Assembly: GCF_947259545.1 (NCBI RefSeq) | Contig: NZ_CAMYMK010000008.1 | Location: 496,001-560,000 of the forward strand | Source: an uncultured Marinobacter sp. | GTDB taxonomy: Bacteria > Pseudomonadota > Gammaproteobacteria > Pseudomonadales > Oleiphilaceae | DNA length: 64,000 bases | Reading direction: 5' to 3' | Shown: positions 43,824-53,448 of the stretch, one piece after another | How positions within the stretch are numbered: the first letter of the stretch is position 1 | Layout: each line of letters opens with the position of its first letter | Program-made: the position numbers and the translations under genes | The notes under the pieces: generated by a model | What the model saw: the letters and a program-made list of their open reading frames with translations, nothing else | Databases searched by the model: none | Told to the model about the DNA's origin: nothing

Positions 43824-44172
43824 CCTGAAGCCTCTGGCGGCTTCGGAGTGGTTATCCAGTCATCTGGATGAACTTGAACTGGATGACCGGCAGGTCGACG
43901 CCAAGGCCATCAAGGGCCGCGCGCACTACGAAGGTGAGACCGTCAACATCAGCCTGTATCCGGGGGCGTCCGGTAAACGTTATACCTGTCTGGTGCTGGA
44001 AGGTGCGTCTTTGCCCTGGAATTCCGATCTGGAGTTTGCTCGCAGTGCGTGGCGCAGGATGGATACGGAGGTTCGCTGCAGCCCGGGTGACTGGAAAGAG
44101 GGCGAACCGGTTGAGGATGAAAAATGGTGGCGCCTGGACGACCGGGGCGAACAACTGGTGGTCTGGAACTGA
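43795..44172 (+). CDS. Hypothetical protein coupled to the Clp-like gene
   Basis: This 125-residue acidic protein begins with (M)QDLEIYIRDL. It has an alternating beta/alpha pattern (VNISLYPGASGKRYTCLVLEG) and a Trp-rich end KWWRLDDRGEQLVVWN. It has no TM segment or known motif. The GTG at 43795 has a GGGGGAG site upstream inside the Clp-like gene, so translation is probably coupled. ATGs at 43774/43777 are alternatives. It ends at a strong terminator, making a two-gene unit; a partner or substrate role for the Clp-like protein is possible. Confidence 0.75.
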   Translation: MQDLEIYIRDLKPLAASEWLSSHLDELELDDRQVDAKAIKGRAHYEGETVNISLYPGASGKRYTCLVLEGASLPWNSDLEFARSAWRRMDTEVRCSPGDWKEGEPVEDEKWWRLDDRGEQLVVWN

Positions 44173-44180
44173 GGGATTAC

Positions 44181-44214
44181 AAAAAAAGGGGCAGCCACAT
44201 GGCTGCCCCTTTTT
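44181..44214. terminator. Bidirectional Rho-independent terminator
   Basis: Arms aggggcagcc (44187-44196) and ggctgcccct (44201-44210) enclose an acat loop. A-run and T-run flank both sides. It serves the Clp-like unit and the convergent cold-shock gene. Confidence 0.93.
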
Positions 44215-44232
44215 CGCTACACCCGGCGCAAG

Positions 44233-44796
44233 TCAGTCGCTCAGGATGGACACGTTATCGGCCTGCAGGCCCTTGTCGGCTTCAACAACGTTGAAACGAA
44301 CAAGCTGGCCCTGACGCAGCACGCGACGGCCACGGCCACGAATGGCACGGAAGTGAACGAATACCTCGTCACCACTGTCGCGAACGATGAAGCCAAAACC
44401 TTTCTTCACGTTAAACCACTTAACAGTGCCTTCCTCATCGCCTTCCGGGCTGGTGTCGTCAAAGTCGTCGCTGTCGTCATAGTCCTGATTGGACGGGCGG
44501 GACTGGGCAGGGGCGGAACGTTTGGCGCCTTGTCTGGCGGCAAACGCCACGGTCAGGAAGCCAGCAGCGCCAAAAAGTACAACGGCGATGATGTAGGCTG
44601 CGATGCCCTGGCCGCTGCCAAGGATGAATGGGGTGTTGGTTGCCAGTTCGCTGGATCCGGATTTGGACAAAATCTGGAATACTTCCGGAGTAAAGCTGAC
44701 CAACAGAAAACCGAGGATAAACGGTGACGGAATGGCGATCAGGAGAGCAACAAGGATCGCTTTGGCTGGATTACGCATTGACTGAGATTTCTCCAT
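44233..44796 (-). CDS. Membrane-anchored cold-shock domain protein
   Basis: This 187-residue protein has two TM segments (about residues 13-34 and 62-86), an Asp/Ser-rich linker (DDSDDFDD) and a C-terminal cold-shock domain. The domain has both RNA-binding motifs, KGFGFI and VFVHF. A free CspA is about 70 residues; here the same fold is tethered to the membrane. It may chaperone RNA near the inner membrane. The order TM then CSD is the reverse of the commoner CSD-DUF1294 fusions. It is monocistronic and divergent from slyX. Confidence 0.88.
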   Translation of the reverse strand: MEKSQSMRNPAKAILVALLIAIPSPFILGFLLVSFTPEVFQILSKSGSSELATNTPFILGSGQGIAAYIIAVVLFGAAGFLTVAFAARQGAKRSAPAQSRPSNQDYDDSDDFDDTSPEGDEEGTVKWFNVKKGFGFIVRDSGDEVFVHFRAIRGRGRRVLRQGQLVRFNVVEADKGLQADNVSILSD

Positions 44797-44994
44797 TACT
44801 TTTTAACGCTAACGATAAAGAGCCGGATATCGGGTAAAATCGCCTATCCGGCCGGTGATAACCGCCAAAGTAACCGAAGAAAACGGGCCTTGGCGGGCAA
44901 AAGCGGCATGATACCAGATAACGGGGAGCGCTGACCAAGCAAGTGGTCAGTCAGATACATGGATCACAGGATTTGCGGAGAGCAGTCACGACCA

Positions 44995-45213
44995 ATGACA
45001 AATAACGATCTGGAAGCACGACTGGATGAGCTTGAAACCCGGCTGGCGTTTCAGGATGACCTTATCAATACCCTGAGCGATCAGGTGGCCCGGCAGGAGA
45101 TGGATATCCGTGAGTTGTGGGAGGCTAAACGGCTTCTGAACAAGCAACTGAAGGAAGTATCACCCTCGAACATCAAGCGGGAAGACGAGGAAACCCCGCC
45201 CCCGCATTACTGA
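44995..45213 (+). CDS. slyX: SlyX family protein
   Basis: This 72-residue coiled-coil protein has LEARLDELETRLAFQDDLIN and VARQEMDIRELW, with a proline-rich ETPPPHY end, the full SlyX length and pattern. Its function is unknown. The start at 44995 (MTNNDLEAR) matches the family; an upstream frame from 44959 adds unlikely residues. The gene ends two bases before the convergent dapE stop. Confidence 0.9.
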   Translation: MTNNDLEARLDELETRLAFQDDLINTLSDQVARQEMDIRELWEAKRLLNKQLKEVSPSNIKREDEETPPPHY

Positions 45214-45215
45214 TC

Positions 45216-46352
45216 TCACGCCAGCAGTTCAATCAGGATCTGCTCGTAGATGTCAGACAGAGTGTCCAGGTCCGCCGCTTTCACACACTCATCCACCTTG
45301 TGGATGGTGGCGTTGATCGGGCCCAGCTCAACCACCTGAGCGCCGGTGGGCGCAATGAAACGGCCATCGGAAGTGCCGCCGGATGTGGACAGTTCCGTTT
45401 CCCGGCCGGTGACCGTGCGAATGGCATTCTGGCTGGCGGAGACCAGCGCGCCGCGATCCGTCAGGAACGGACGACCGCTCAGGTGCCACTGCAGGTCATA
45501 CTTGAAACCGAACCGGTCCAGAACGGCAACCACGCGCTCTTCCAGACTTTCCGCGGTATTTTCCGTGCAGTAGCGGAAGTTGAAGTGCACCAGACATTCA
45601 CCGGGAATGATGTTGCTGCCGGTGCCCGCTTCCACTTTGGTGATCTGGAAGGTGGTCGGCGGGAAGAAGTCATTGCCGTTGTCCCAGAATTCCCGGGCCA
45701 GGGCATCCAGTGCCGGCGCAACGGCATGCACCGGGTTCTCCGCCAGGTGCGGATAGGCGACATGGCCCTGAACACCGTGAACGCTCAGATAGCCGTGCAG
45801 TGAACCGCGCCGGCCGTTCTTGATGACATCTCCCACCTCATGGGTGCTGGACGGCTCACCGATCAGGCACCAGTCGATCTTCTCGTTTCTGGCTTCCAGG
45901 GTTTCCACCACCTTGACGGTGCCGTCATGGGCCGGGCCTTCCTCATCACTGGTGATCAGCAGGGCAATGGAGCCACGGTGATCGGGGTGATTTTCCACGA
46001 ACCGTTCGCAGGCCGTCACGAATGCCGCCAGACTGCCTTTCATGTCCGCGGCCCCGCGACCGTACAGGTAACCGTCCTGGATGACCGGCTCAAACGGAGG
46101 ATGGGCCCAATTCTTCTCGGGACCGGTGGGGACGACGTCGGTATGACCGGCGAATGCCAGCACTGGCCCCTCTGCGCCCTTGCGGGCCCAGAGGTTGTCG
46201 GTGTCGCCAAACCGGAGTGATTCGCCCTCAAAGCCGAGCGCAGCCAGGCGGGACATCATCAGGTCCTGGCAGCCGGCGTCTTCCGGGGTGACGGATCGCC
46301 GGCGGATCAGGTCGATGGCCAGATCGAGCGTTGGGGAATTAGTTGTTTGCAT
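45216..46352 (-). CDS. dapE: Succinyl-diaminopimelate desuccinylase
   Basis: This 378-residue M20 metallohydrolase has [12 protein letters not shown] (first metal His/Asp), GRGAADMKG, the catalytic and bridging acids in [11 protein letters not shown], and the last ligand in [10 protein letters not shown]. It removes succinate from N-succinyl-LL-diaminopimelate in lysine and peptidoglycan precursor synthesis. It overlaps dapD by 14 bases and closes the map-to-dapE operon. Confidence 0.96.
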   Translation of the reverse strand: MQTTNSPTLDLAIDLIRRRSVTPEDAGCQDLMMSRLAALGFEGESLRFGDTDNLWARKGAEGPVLAFAGHTDVVPTGPEKNWAHPPFEPVIQDGYLYGRGAADMKGSLAAFVTACERFVENHPDHRGSIALLITSDEEGPAHDGTVKVVETLEARNEKIDWCLIGEPSSTHEVGDVIKNGRRGSLHGYLSVHGVQGHVAYPHLAENPVHAVAPALDALAREFWDNGNDFFPPTTFQITKVEAGTGSNIIPGECLVHFNFRYCTENTAESLEERVVAVLDRFGFKYDLQWHLSGRPFLTDRGALVSASQNAIRTVTGRETELSTSGGTSDGRFIAPTGAQVVELGPINATIHKVDECVKAADLDTLSDIYEQILIELLA

Positions 46353-47367
46353 GCAGTTCTTCGTTCAGCTCGATCGCGGTTTTGTGGGACTTGCACTCGA
46401 CGGCGCCGGTCTGACTGTTGCGGCGGAACAGCAGGTCAGGCTTGTTGGCCAGATCGCGGGCCTTGATCACTTCTACAAGCTCGTTGTTGTCATCCAGCAG
46501 TGCCACCTTGGTACCGGCGGTGATGTACAGGCCGGCTTCCACTTTGCAGCGGTCGCCCAGCGGAATGCCGATGCCGGAGTTGGCGCCAATCAGGCAGTTC
46601 TCGCCGACAGAAATGATGATGTTGCCACCGCCGGACAGCGTGCCCATGGTGGAGCAGCCGCCACCCAGATCCGAGCCCTGGCCAACCATGACGCCAGCGG
46701 AGATACGGCCTTCGATCATGCTGGTGCCTTCGGTGCCGGCGTTGAAGTTGATGAAGCCTTCGTGCATGACGGTGGTGCCTTCGCCCACGTATGCGCCCAG
46801 GCGAACCCGGGCCGTGTCAGCGATACGCACGCCTTTGGGGACCACGTAATCGGTCATCTGTGGGAATTTATCCACGGACTTCACTTCCAGGATACGATCC
46901 TCCAGGCGGGCCTTCAGCTGACGCTCGGACAGTTCGTTCAGGTCGATCGCGCCTTCGTTGGTCCACGCCAGGTTTGGCAGCAGGCCAAAGATGCCGTCCA
47001 GTTTTACACCATGGGGTTTGGCCATGCGGTGAGAGATCAGGTGCAGCTTGAGGTACACCTCCGGCGTACTGGAAGCCATGTTATCGGTTTCCAGGATGGT
47101 GACGACGACCGGGCGAGTGCTTTTGGACGCCTTCTCAGCCAGGCTCGCCTGCTCGGTGTTTCCCACCTGACGCAGTGCCTCGGACAGGGCGTTCAGATCG
47201 TCACCCGTAACCTGAAGCGCCTGGTTGCCGCCCTTGTAACCGAGCGAATTGCCCGCCACCTCTATCAGGCTGTTATCGGGTTTCATCACCGGCTGCTGAT
47301 AAAACACTTCCAGCCATTCGCCCTGGTTGTTCTGGGTGCCGATACCGATACCGAATGCAAAACTCAT
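46339..47367 (-). CDS. dapD: Tetrahydrodipicolinate N-succinyltransferase
   Basis: This 342-residue trimeric left-handed beta-helix enzyme is of the longer pseudomonad-type DapD, not the 274-residue enterobacterial form. The hexapeptide repeats run from [20 protein letters not shown] to [20 protein letters not shown]. It succinylates tetrahydrodipicolinate in the diaminopimelate route. It sits between the ArsC-like gene (27 bases upstream) and dapE. Confidence 0.95.
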   Translation of the reverse strand: MSFAFGIGIGTQNNQGEWLEVFYQQPVMKPDNSLIEVAGNSLGYKGGNQALQVTGDDLNALSEALRQVGNTEQASLAEKASKSTRPVVVTILETDNMASSTPEVYLKLHLISHRMAKPHGVKLDGIFGLLPNLAWTNEGAIDLNELSERQLKARLEDRILEVKSVDKFPQMTDYVVPKGVRIADTARVRLGAYVGEGTTVMHEGFINFNAGTEGTSMIEGRISAGVMVGQGSDLGGGCSTMGTLSGGGNIIISVGENCLIGANSGIGIPLGDRCKVEAGLYITAGTKVALLDDNNELVEVIKARDLANKPDLLFRRNSQTGAVECKSHKTAIELNEELHANN

Positions 47368-47394
47368 CAGGTGGTTGCTCCTATTGTCTCAGAT

Positions 47395-47742
47395 TCATTC
47401 TTGGGAAAAACGGGTGGCCCATTCGTCGGCATTGAAGCCTACGCTGACATTTCCCTCATGCTCGACCACGGGTCGTTTGATGATGGAAGGGTTCTCTAAC
47501 ATGATGTCGTGGGCGGATTGGGCATCAATGGTATCACGAACGTCTTCGGGAAGTTTGCGCCAGGTGGTTCCCCGGCGGTTCACCAGAGTTTCCCAGCCGA
47601 CAGACTGCTCCAGGCGTGACAGCAGGGGGCCATCCAGCCCGTCTTTCCTGAAGTCGTGAAACTCATAGGGAACGCCTTGTTCCTCCAGCCATTTGCGGGC
47701 TTTTTTGACCGTATCGCAGTTCTTGATGCCGTATATCTTCAT
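47395..47742 (-). CDS. ArsC/Spx-type reductase (YffB-like)
   Basis: This 115-residue thioredoxin-fold protein has a single N-terminal active cysteine C9 (YGIKNCDTVKKARKW) and the ArsC-family WRKLPEDVRD and NPSIIKRPVVEH. YffB-type proteins are glutathione-dependent thiol reductases rather than proven arsenate reductases. The place between dapC and dapD is conserved in relatives. It overlaps dapC by four bases. Confidence 0.93.
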   Translation of the reverse strand: MKIYGIKNCDTVKKARKWLEEQGVPYEFHDFRKDGLDGPLLSRLEQSVGWETLVNRRGTTWRKLPEDVRDTIDAQSAHDIMLENPSIIKRPVVEHEGNVSVGFNADEWATRFSQE

Positions 47743-48941
47743 GCCTTGTTTGCCTTTACAAATTCCACAATGCGTTTCGCAGCTTCAACGCACTCTTCCA
47801 GCGGTGCGACCAGCGCCATGCGCACCCGGTTCTCGCCGGGGTTGTGGCCATTCACGGTTCGGGAGAGGTAGCGCCCCGGCAGTACATGGACGTTCTGCTG
47901 AGCGGAAAGCTCGCGGGCGAACGTCTCGTCATCCATCGGGGTTTCTGGCCAGAGGTAGAACCCGGCGTCCGGATAGTCAACGGACATGACTTCCCGGAGG
48001 ATGGGCACCACCGCTTCGAACTTCGCGCGGTAGGCGGCGCGATTCTCCCGCACATGATCCTCGTCCTGCCAGGCGGCAATGCTGGCCAGCTGATTGTGGA
48101 TGGGCATGGCGCAGCCATGATAGGTGCGGTATTTCAGGTAGCCTTTCAGGATTGCCGCGTCGCCCGCAACAAAGCCCGAACGCAGCCCGGGCAGATTGCT
48201 GCGCTTGGACAGACTGTGAAAGACGATGCAGCGTGAAAAATCGTGTCGACCGATAGCTGCGCAGGTTTGCAGCAGGCCTTCCGGCGGCCGGGATTCGTCG
48301 GGGTAGAGCTCGGAATAGCACTCGTCCGAGGCGACGACGAAGTCATGGCGGTCCGCGAGTTCGATCACTTTGATCAAGGTTTCACGGGGAATGACCGCGC
48401 CACTGGGGTTACCCGGTGAGCAGAGGAACAGCACCTGGCAGTCTTGCCAGACATCATCGGGTACCTGATCGAAATCCGGGATAAAGCCGTTGCTGCCGTC
48501 GCAGGGCAGGTAGACGGGCGTCGCGCCTGAAAGAAACGCTGCGCCCTCGTAGACCTGGTAAAACGGGTTCGGGCTGACCACGGTGGCCGGCTTGCTGGCA
48601 TCAACCACGGCCTGAACCAGGGAGAAAATGGCCTCACGGGTGCCATTGACCGGAACAATATGGTCGCTGGCGGACAAACTTCCCGGCTGCAGATCAAAGC
48701 GGCGAGTCGCCCACTGGCTGATGGCTTGTCGCAATTCGTCGGTTCCCCGGGTGGTGGGGTAATTGGCCAGTTTGTCCAGGTTGTCCGCGATAACCTGCTT
48801 TACGAACGCCGGTGACGGGTGTTTGGGCTCGCCAATACCCAGAGAAATAGGCGACAGATGTTCAGGTACGGACATGCCGGCCTTCAGTTTGGCCAGTTTC
48901 TCAAACGGGTAAGGGTGTAGTCGGTCCAGATTGGAGTTCAT
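47739..48941 (-). CDS. dapC: Succinyldiaminopimelate transaminase
   Basis: This 400-residue fold-type I aminotransferase has the PLP lysine K246 (FHSLSKRSNLPGLRSGF), SPGNPSGAVIP and SDECYSELYPDE. It converts N-succinyl-2-amino-6-ketopimelate to succinyl-diaminopimelate using glutamate. It lies between glnD and the ArsC-like gene with four-base overlaps on both sides. The location with dapD and dapE supports the specific assignment. Confidence 0.94.
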   Translation of the reverse strand: MNSNLDRLHPYPFEKLAKLKAGMSVPEHLSPISLGIGEPKHPSPAFVKQVIADNLDKLANYPTTRGTDELRQAISQWATRRFDLQPGSLSASDHIVPVNGTREAIFSLVQAVVDASKPATVVSPNPFYQVYEGAAFLSGATPVYLPCDGSNGFIPDFDQVPDDVWQDCQVLFLCSPGNPSGAVIPRETLIKVIELADRHDFVVASDECYSELYPDESRPPEGLLQTCAAIGRHDFSRCIVFHSLSKRSNLPGLRSGFVAGDAAILKGYLKYRTYHGCAMPIHNQLASIAAWQDEDHVRENRAAYRAKFEAVVPILREVMSVDYPDAGFYLWPETPMDDETFARELSAQQNVHVLPGRYLSRTVNGHNPGENRVRMALVAPLEECVEAAKRIVEFVKANKA

Positions 48942-51583
48942 TGAGTGTCGTCCAGCATAGTACGAAGGTCTTCCTGCAGGGCCTGGCAGATGGCAGGGTC
49001 ACTGATTTGCTCGCCCTGCTCGTCGGTAACGAAGAAGGCGTCTTCCACGCGCTCCCCCAGGGTGGCGATTTTGGCGTTGGTCAGCCTGACGCGATGCTCA
49101 AGCAGAACCTGGCCAACCCGCGCCAGAAGGCCGGGTCTGTCCGGCGTGATGACTTCAATCACTGTGCGCTGATTGATCGTGTCATTGGACAGAGTGACTT
49201 CGGTGGGAAAGGCGAAGTGCTTGAGCTGTCTGGGTGTACGGCGATGGATGATGTCGGGATAATCTTCGGGATCGTCCAGTTCCTCTATCAGCCTCTGGCG
49301 CACACGGTCCTTGCGGGCCGGGTCAATGCCCAGGGGTTTGCCCTTTTCATCGAGCACCACGTACGAACTGATGGAGTAGGGGGTCTCGCTGGAGCTGATC
49401 CGTGCGTCAACGATGTTGAGGTTGAGCTGTTCCAGCACCGCGGTGGTCGCAGCGAACAGCGCGACCCGGTCACGCATGTAGATGATGATCTGGGAATAGC
49501 CATCCGTGGGGCCGCCACGGGTATCACGGATTAGCACCAACGGGTCAGGATTGTCGCCGTGGCGAATGATGGCCGCGGTCTGCCAGGCGATATCCACGGT
49601 GGAGTCCTGGAGGAAATAGTCTTCATCCAGAGTGTTCCAGATGCTGTCGATCTGCTCGTCAGTCATGTTCTGGGCGTGCAGGATCTCCCGGGCTTCGGAC
49701 TGTGTTGCCCGCACCCACTCCTGGCGATCCACCGGAGTTTCCGTGCCCCGGCGCAGTGCTCGCTTGGTTTCGATGTACAGCTGGCGCAAAAGTGATGCGC
49801 GCCAGGTATTCCAGAGCTTGGGGTTGGTGGCGCTGATATCGCACACCGTGAGGACGTAAAGGTAGTCCAGATGCGCCTGGCTCGGAACCGACTGGGCGAA
49901 GGCATGGATGATGTCCGGATCGGAAATGTCCTTGCGCTGTGCGGTCATCGACATCATCAGGTGGTTTTCCACCAGCCAGGACACCAGTTGGGTGTCACGC
50001 TCACTGAGATGGTGGCGCTCGCAAAAGTCTTCCGCGTCAATGGCCCCCAATTCCGAATGGTCACCACCGCGACCTTTCGCAACATCGTGATAGAGGCCCG
50101 CTATAAACAGGGTTTCCAGTTTGGGCAGACGGTGAATCAATCGGGAGGCCAACGGGTATTCCGTTCGTGCCTCGGGGCTCGTCAGCCGGGCCATGTTGCG
50201 GATGACCCTCATGGTATGGGCATCCACGGTATAGATGTGGAACAGGTCGTGCTGCATCTGACCGATGATCTGGCCAAATTCCGGCAGGTAGCGGCCCAGC
50301 ACGTTGTATTTCTTCATGGCGGACAGGGTCTGATCCAGCGCGTGGGGTGTCCTCAGTAACTCCATGAACAGGGACGTCACCGCAAGGTCCGAACGGAAGG
50401 CATCGTCAATCAGGTGGCGGTGCGCCCGCAGGGAGCGAATGGTGGTCGCTCGTATGCCCTTGATTTCCGGGTGCTGGGCCATCAGCACGAAAATCTCCAT
50501 GATGGAGTAGGGCGCGTAGGCAAAGACCTGATTGTTCACTGCCTCGATATACCGGTTGCGGATCTGGAAACGTTTGTTCAGCGGCTGGATATCATCGGCA
50601 TCGCCGGCGCCAAGAATTGCCTCGTCATAGTACTGGAGAATGACATCGGCCAACTCTGCCAGCGCCAACACGGTGCGGTAGTACGACTGCATCATCAGTT
50701 CGACGCCCAGTCGCTTGCCCTCGTCCTGGTAACCCAGCATTTCTGCAAGGGCTCGCTGATGGTCAAACAGCAGGCGGTTTTCGTTGCGGTCGGCAATCAG
50801 CTGCAGACCAAAACGCAGGCGCCACAGGAAAGTCTCGCCCTGGAACAGGATCTGGTGTTCTTCTTCGGTCAGGATGCTGAAGCGGGTCAGGTCGGCAATA
50901 TTCTGCAGGCCGAAATGGCGTTTGGTGATCCAGCCGATGGTCTGTATATCCCGGAGGGCGCCCGGAGATCCCTTCACGTTGGGTTCCAGGTTGTATTCGG
51001 TGTCACCGTACTTCTTGTGGCGTCGCTGCTGCTCTTCCCGTTTGGCGATGAAATACTCACGATCCGAACTGACATCATCGGCATAGACCTGCTCGCTGAG
51101 GTCTTCCCTCAGCTCATCAGGACCGGCGATGGTGCGGGTTTCCAGCAGGTTGGTGAGGATGGTGATATCTTCGCGGGCAGCGGCCTTGCTTTCCTCAATG
51201 CTGCGCACACTGTGGCCAATGTCCAGCTTCAGGTCCCAGAGCAGGGTGATAAAAGCGCCCAGGTCCTCCTGCCATTCCTTGCGGATGCCGTTGCGGGTCA
51301 GTATCAGCAGATCGACGTCTGAGTGGGGGTGGAGCTCGCCGCGACCATAGCCGCCAACAGCCACCAGGGAAATGTCGTTGGATGTCGAGAACGGGTAGCG
51401 GTTCCAGATCAGTCGCAGGGTGGTATCCACCGTGTCGGCCCGGGAATGAACCAGGGCCCTGACATCCGCCCCCTGGCGAAAGGCTTCCGCATCTGCATTA
51501 TACCGCTCCCGCAGTAACTCGCGGGCGGCGACTACGGGAGAGTCATCGTTACTGATGCGGAATTCCAGTTCGCTTTGGTCCAC
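48938..51583 (-). CDS. glnD: PII uridylyltransferase / uridylyl-removing enzyme
   Basis: This 881-residue sensor has four parts. The nucleotidyltransferase motif is VGGYGRGELHPHSDVDLL, followed by the GlnD linker. The HD domain has HTMRVIRNM and GLYHDVAKGRGGDHSELG. Two C-terminal ACT domains are visible at YMRDRVALFAATTAVLEQ and ITPDRPGLLARVGQ. It adds UMP to PII proteins when glutamine is low and removes it when high. The start is a GTG at 51583, immediately after the map TAG. Confidence 0.96.
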   Translation of the reverse strand: MDQSELEFRISNDDSPVVAARELLRERYNADAEAFRQGADVRALVHSRADTVDTTLRLIWNRYPFSTSNDISLVAVGGYGRGELHPHSDVDLLILTRNGIRKEWQEDLGAFITLLWDLKLDIGHSVRSIEESKAAAREDITILTNLLETRTIAGPDELREDLSEQVYADDVSSDREYFIAKREEQQRRHKKYGDTEYNLEPNVKGSPGALRDIQTIGWITKRHFGLQNIADLTRFSILTEEEHQILFQGETFLWRLRFGLQLIADRNENRLLFDHQRALAEMLGYQDEGKRLGVELMMQSYYRTVLALAELADVILQYYDEAILGAGDADDIQPLNKRFQIRNRYIEAVNNQVFAYAPYSIMEIFVLMAQHPEIKGIRATTIRSLRAHRHLIDDAFRSDLAVTSLFMELLRTPHALDQTLSAMKKYNVLGRYLPEFGQIIGQMQHDLFHIYTVDAHTMRVIRNMARLTSPEARTEYPLASRLIHRLPKLETLFIAGLYHDVAKGRGGDHSELGAIDAEDFCERHHLSERDTQLVSWLVENHLMMSMTAQRKDISDPDIIHAFAQSVPSQAHLDYLYVLTVCDISATNPKLWNTWRASLLRQLYIETKRALRRGTETPVDRQEWVRATQSEAREILHAQNMTDEQIDSIWNTLDEDYFLQDSTVDIAWQTAAIIRHGDNPDPLVLIRDTRGGPTDGYSQIIIYMRDRVALFAATTAVLEQLNLNIVDARISSSETPYSISSYVVLDEKGKPLGIDPARKDRVRQRLIEELDDPEDYPDIIHRRTPRQLKHFAFPTEVTLSNDTINQRTVIEVITPDRPGLLARVGQVLLEHRVRLTNAKIATLGERVEDAFFVTDEQGEQISDPAICQALQEDLRTMLDDTQ

Positions 51584-52354
51584 CTAGAAAGACTCTTCCG
51601 TACGTTTGGTCAGGACATCGCATCCGTCGGCTGTCACCAGGAGGGTGTGTTCCCACTGGGCCGACAGCTTGTGGTCTTTGGTCACCACGGTCCAGCCGTC
51701 CGGCAGCAGTTTCGTGTGGTACTTGCCCTGATTGATCATTGGCTCAATAGTGAAGGTCATACCTTCCTGCAATTCCAGGCCCGTGCCAGGCTTCCCATAA
51801 TGCATAACCTGCGGCTCTTCGTGGAACACCTTGCCGATGCCGTGACCGCAGTAATCGCGAACCACTGAGTAGCGGTGCTTCTCCGCATGCTGCTGGATCG
51901 CATGGCCGATATCACCCAGGCGGGTACCCGGTTTGACCAGTTCTATACCTTTATAGAGGCATTCCTGAGTGATGTTGATCAGTCGCTCGGTACCCGGCTT
52001 GGGCTTGCCGACGATAAACATCTTGCTGGTGTCACCGTGGTACTCGTCCTTTATTACCGTCACATCGATGTTCAGAATGTCTCCGTCCTTAAGCACCTTT
52101 TTCTCGGAAGGGATGCCGTGACAGATAACGTGATTGACAGAAGTGCAGATCGACTTGGGAAAACCCTTGTAATTCAGAGGGGCCGGGATCGCCTTTTGCT
52201 CGTTCACAATATAGTCGTGACAGATGCGGTCCAGTTCCTCGGTGGTGACGCCGGGTTTGACGTGTTCCCCGATCATCTCAAGAACGTCTGCAGCCAGGCG
52301 GCCTGCGACGCGCATCTTCTCGATTTCTTCCGGAGTTTTGATCGATACCTGCAT
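51584..52354 (-). CDS. map: Type I methionine aminopeptidase
   Basis: This 256-residue enzyme has metal ligands in ILNIDVTVIKDEYHGDTSKM (two Asp), YCGHGIGKVFHEEP (His), TFTIEPMINQ (Glu) and SAQWEHTLLVT (Glu). It removes the initiator methionine from new proteins. It is the first gene of the leftward operon and diverges from rpsB, the usual pairing in this group. Confidence 0.97.
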   Translation of the reverse strand: MQVSIKTPEEIEKMRVAGRLAADVLEMIGEHVKPGVTTEELDRICHDYIVNEQKAIPAPLNYKGFPKSICTSVNHVICHGIPSEKKVLKDGDILNIDVTVIKDEYHGDTSKMFIVGKPKPGTERLINITQECLYKGIELVKPGTRLGDIGHAIQQHAEKHRYSVVRDYCGHGIGKVFHEEPQVMHYGKPGTGLELQEGMTFTIEPMINQGKYHTKLLPDGWTVVTKDHKLSAQWEHTLLVTADGCDVLTKRTEESF

Positions 52355-52605
52355 TGGGCTTCCCGTTGATGTGTATCAAACCGGCATTTTAAGGGGGAGA
52401 GGGGCTGGGTACAAGGAAGGTTGATGGCAAAAATAATGGCGTGGCACGGCCAATTTATGGTATAAACGCGCCCGCTGGAAACAAATCCGGCAAATTCACA
52501 CACGTGTCGACACGTTGTCCCAGGGTGCCGTCTCCTGTTTTAAGGCGAATGGTTGGGTCAATCGGACGCGTGGAGGACTAACCCGAAGCTAAAAAGGTAA
52601 ATATC
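52355..52605 (+). promoter_or_regulatory. map/rpsB divergent region with rpsB leader
   Basis: These 251 bases separate map and rpsB. A TATAAA at 52461-52466 may be the rpsB -10 box; I see no clean -35. The remaining ~135 bases are an untranslated leader with a perfect 14-base palindrome (52502-52515) and further pairing potential. In other gammaproteobacteria this leader binds S2 for autoregulation. The motif itself was not checked against a model. Confidence 0.5.
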
Positions 52606-53358
52606 ATGGCTCAGGTAAATATGCGTGACCTGCTCAAGGCAGGTGCTCACTTCGGTCACCAGACTCGTTACTGGAACCCGAAAATGTCGAAGTTCATCTT
52701 CGGCGCCCGCAACAAGATTCATATCATCAACCTGGAACAGACTGTTCCTGCCATGAACGACGCACTCAAGTTCGTTCAGCAACTGGCAGAGAACAAGAAC
52801 AAGGTTCTGTTCGTAGGTACCAAGCGTGCCGCAGCGAAAATCGTCAAGGAAGAAGCCGAGCGCGCTGGTCAGCCTTTCGTAAACCACCGCTGGTTGGGTG
52901 GCATGCTGACCAACTACAAGACCATCCGTCAGTCTATCCGTCGCTACCGTGACCTGGAAGCCCAGAGTCAGGACGGTACTTTCGACAAGCTGACCAAGAA
53001 AGAAGCCCTTGATCGTACCCGTGAGATGGACCGCCTCGAGCGTTCTATCGGTGGTATCAAGGACATGGGCGGCCTGCCGGACGCCATGTTCGTGATCGAC
53101 GTGGACCACGAGCGTATCGCCATCAAGGAAGCCAACAAGCTGGGCATTCCTGTCATCGGTGTTGTTGATACCAACAGCGATCCTGACGGTGTTGATTACG
53201 TAATCCCGGGCAACGATGACGCCATTCGCGCTATCCAGATCTACGTGAAGGCCGTTGCCGATACCTGCATCGACGCAGCTCAGTCTGCCGGTGCTGGCGC
53301 TGACGAGTTTGTTGAAGTCAGTGAAGATGCTGAAGGTGCCGCTCCAGCCGCTGAGTGA
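52606..53358 (+). CDS. rpsB: 30S ribosomal protein S2
   Basis: This is a 250-residue S2 protein with [46 protein letters not shown] and [12 protein letters not shown]. It binds the 30S head-body junction and is needed for S1 assembly. The C-terminus is acidic and Ala-rich. It is followed after 90 bases by tsf, with a hairpin between them that may lower tsf read-through. Confidence 0.98.
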   Translation: MAQVNMRDLLKAGAHFGHQTRYWNPKMSKFIFGARNKIHIINLEQTVPAMNDALKFVQQLAENKNKVLFVGTKRAAAKIVKEEAERAGQPFVNHRWLGGMLTNYKTIRQSIRRYRDLEAQSQDGTFDKLTKKEALDRTREMDRLERSIGGIKDMGGLPDAMFVIDVDHERIAIKEANKLGIPVIGVVDTNSDPDGVDYVIPGNDDAIRAIQIYVKAVADTCIDAAQSAGAGADEFVEVSEDAEGAAPAAE

Positions 53359-53386
53359 TGTTTTCCCTTCAGGTTTGAGATGTAAG

Positions 53387-53416
53387 GGTGTGCCCGCGAA
53401 TAACCCCGGGCACACC
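53387..53416 (+). promoter_or_regulatory. Hairpin in the rpsB-tsf gap
   Basis: Ten-base perfect arms ggtgtgcccg and cgggcacacc enclose a ten-base loop. No T-run follows, so it fits an attenuator or processing site rather than a terminator. Confidence 0.6.
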
Positions 53417-53448
53417 TCCCTACCGAATTCGGAATAAGAGGATTGAAC

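Noticed and set aside
46180..47499. 439-residue plus-strand frame opposite dapD
   Set aside because: It overlaps dapE, dapD and the ArsC-like gene, which form a conserved operon.
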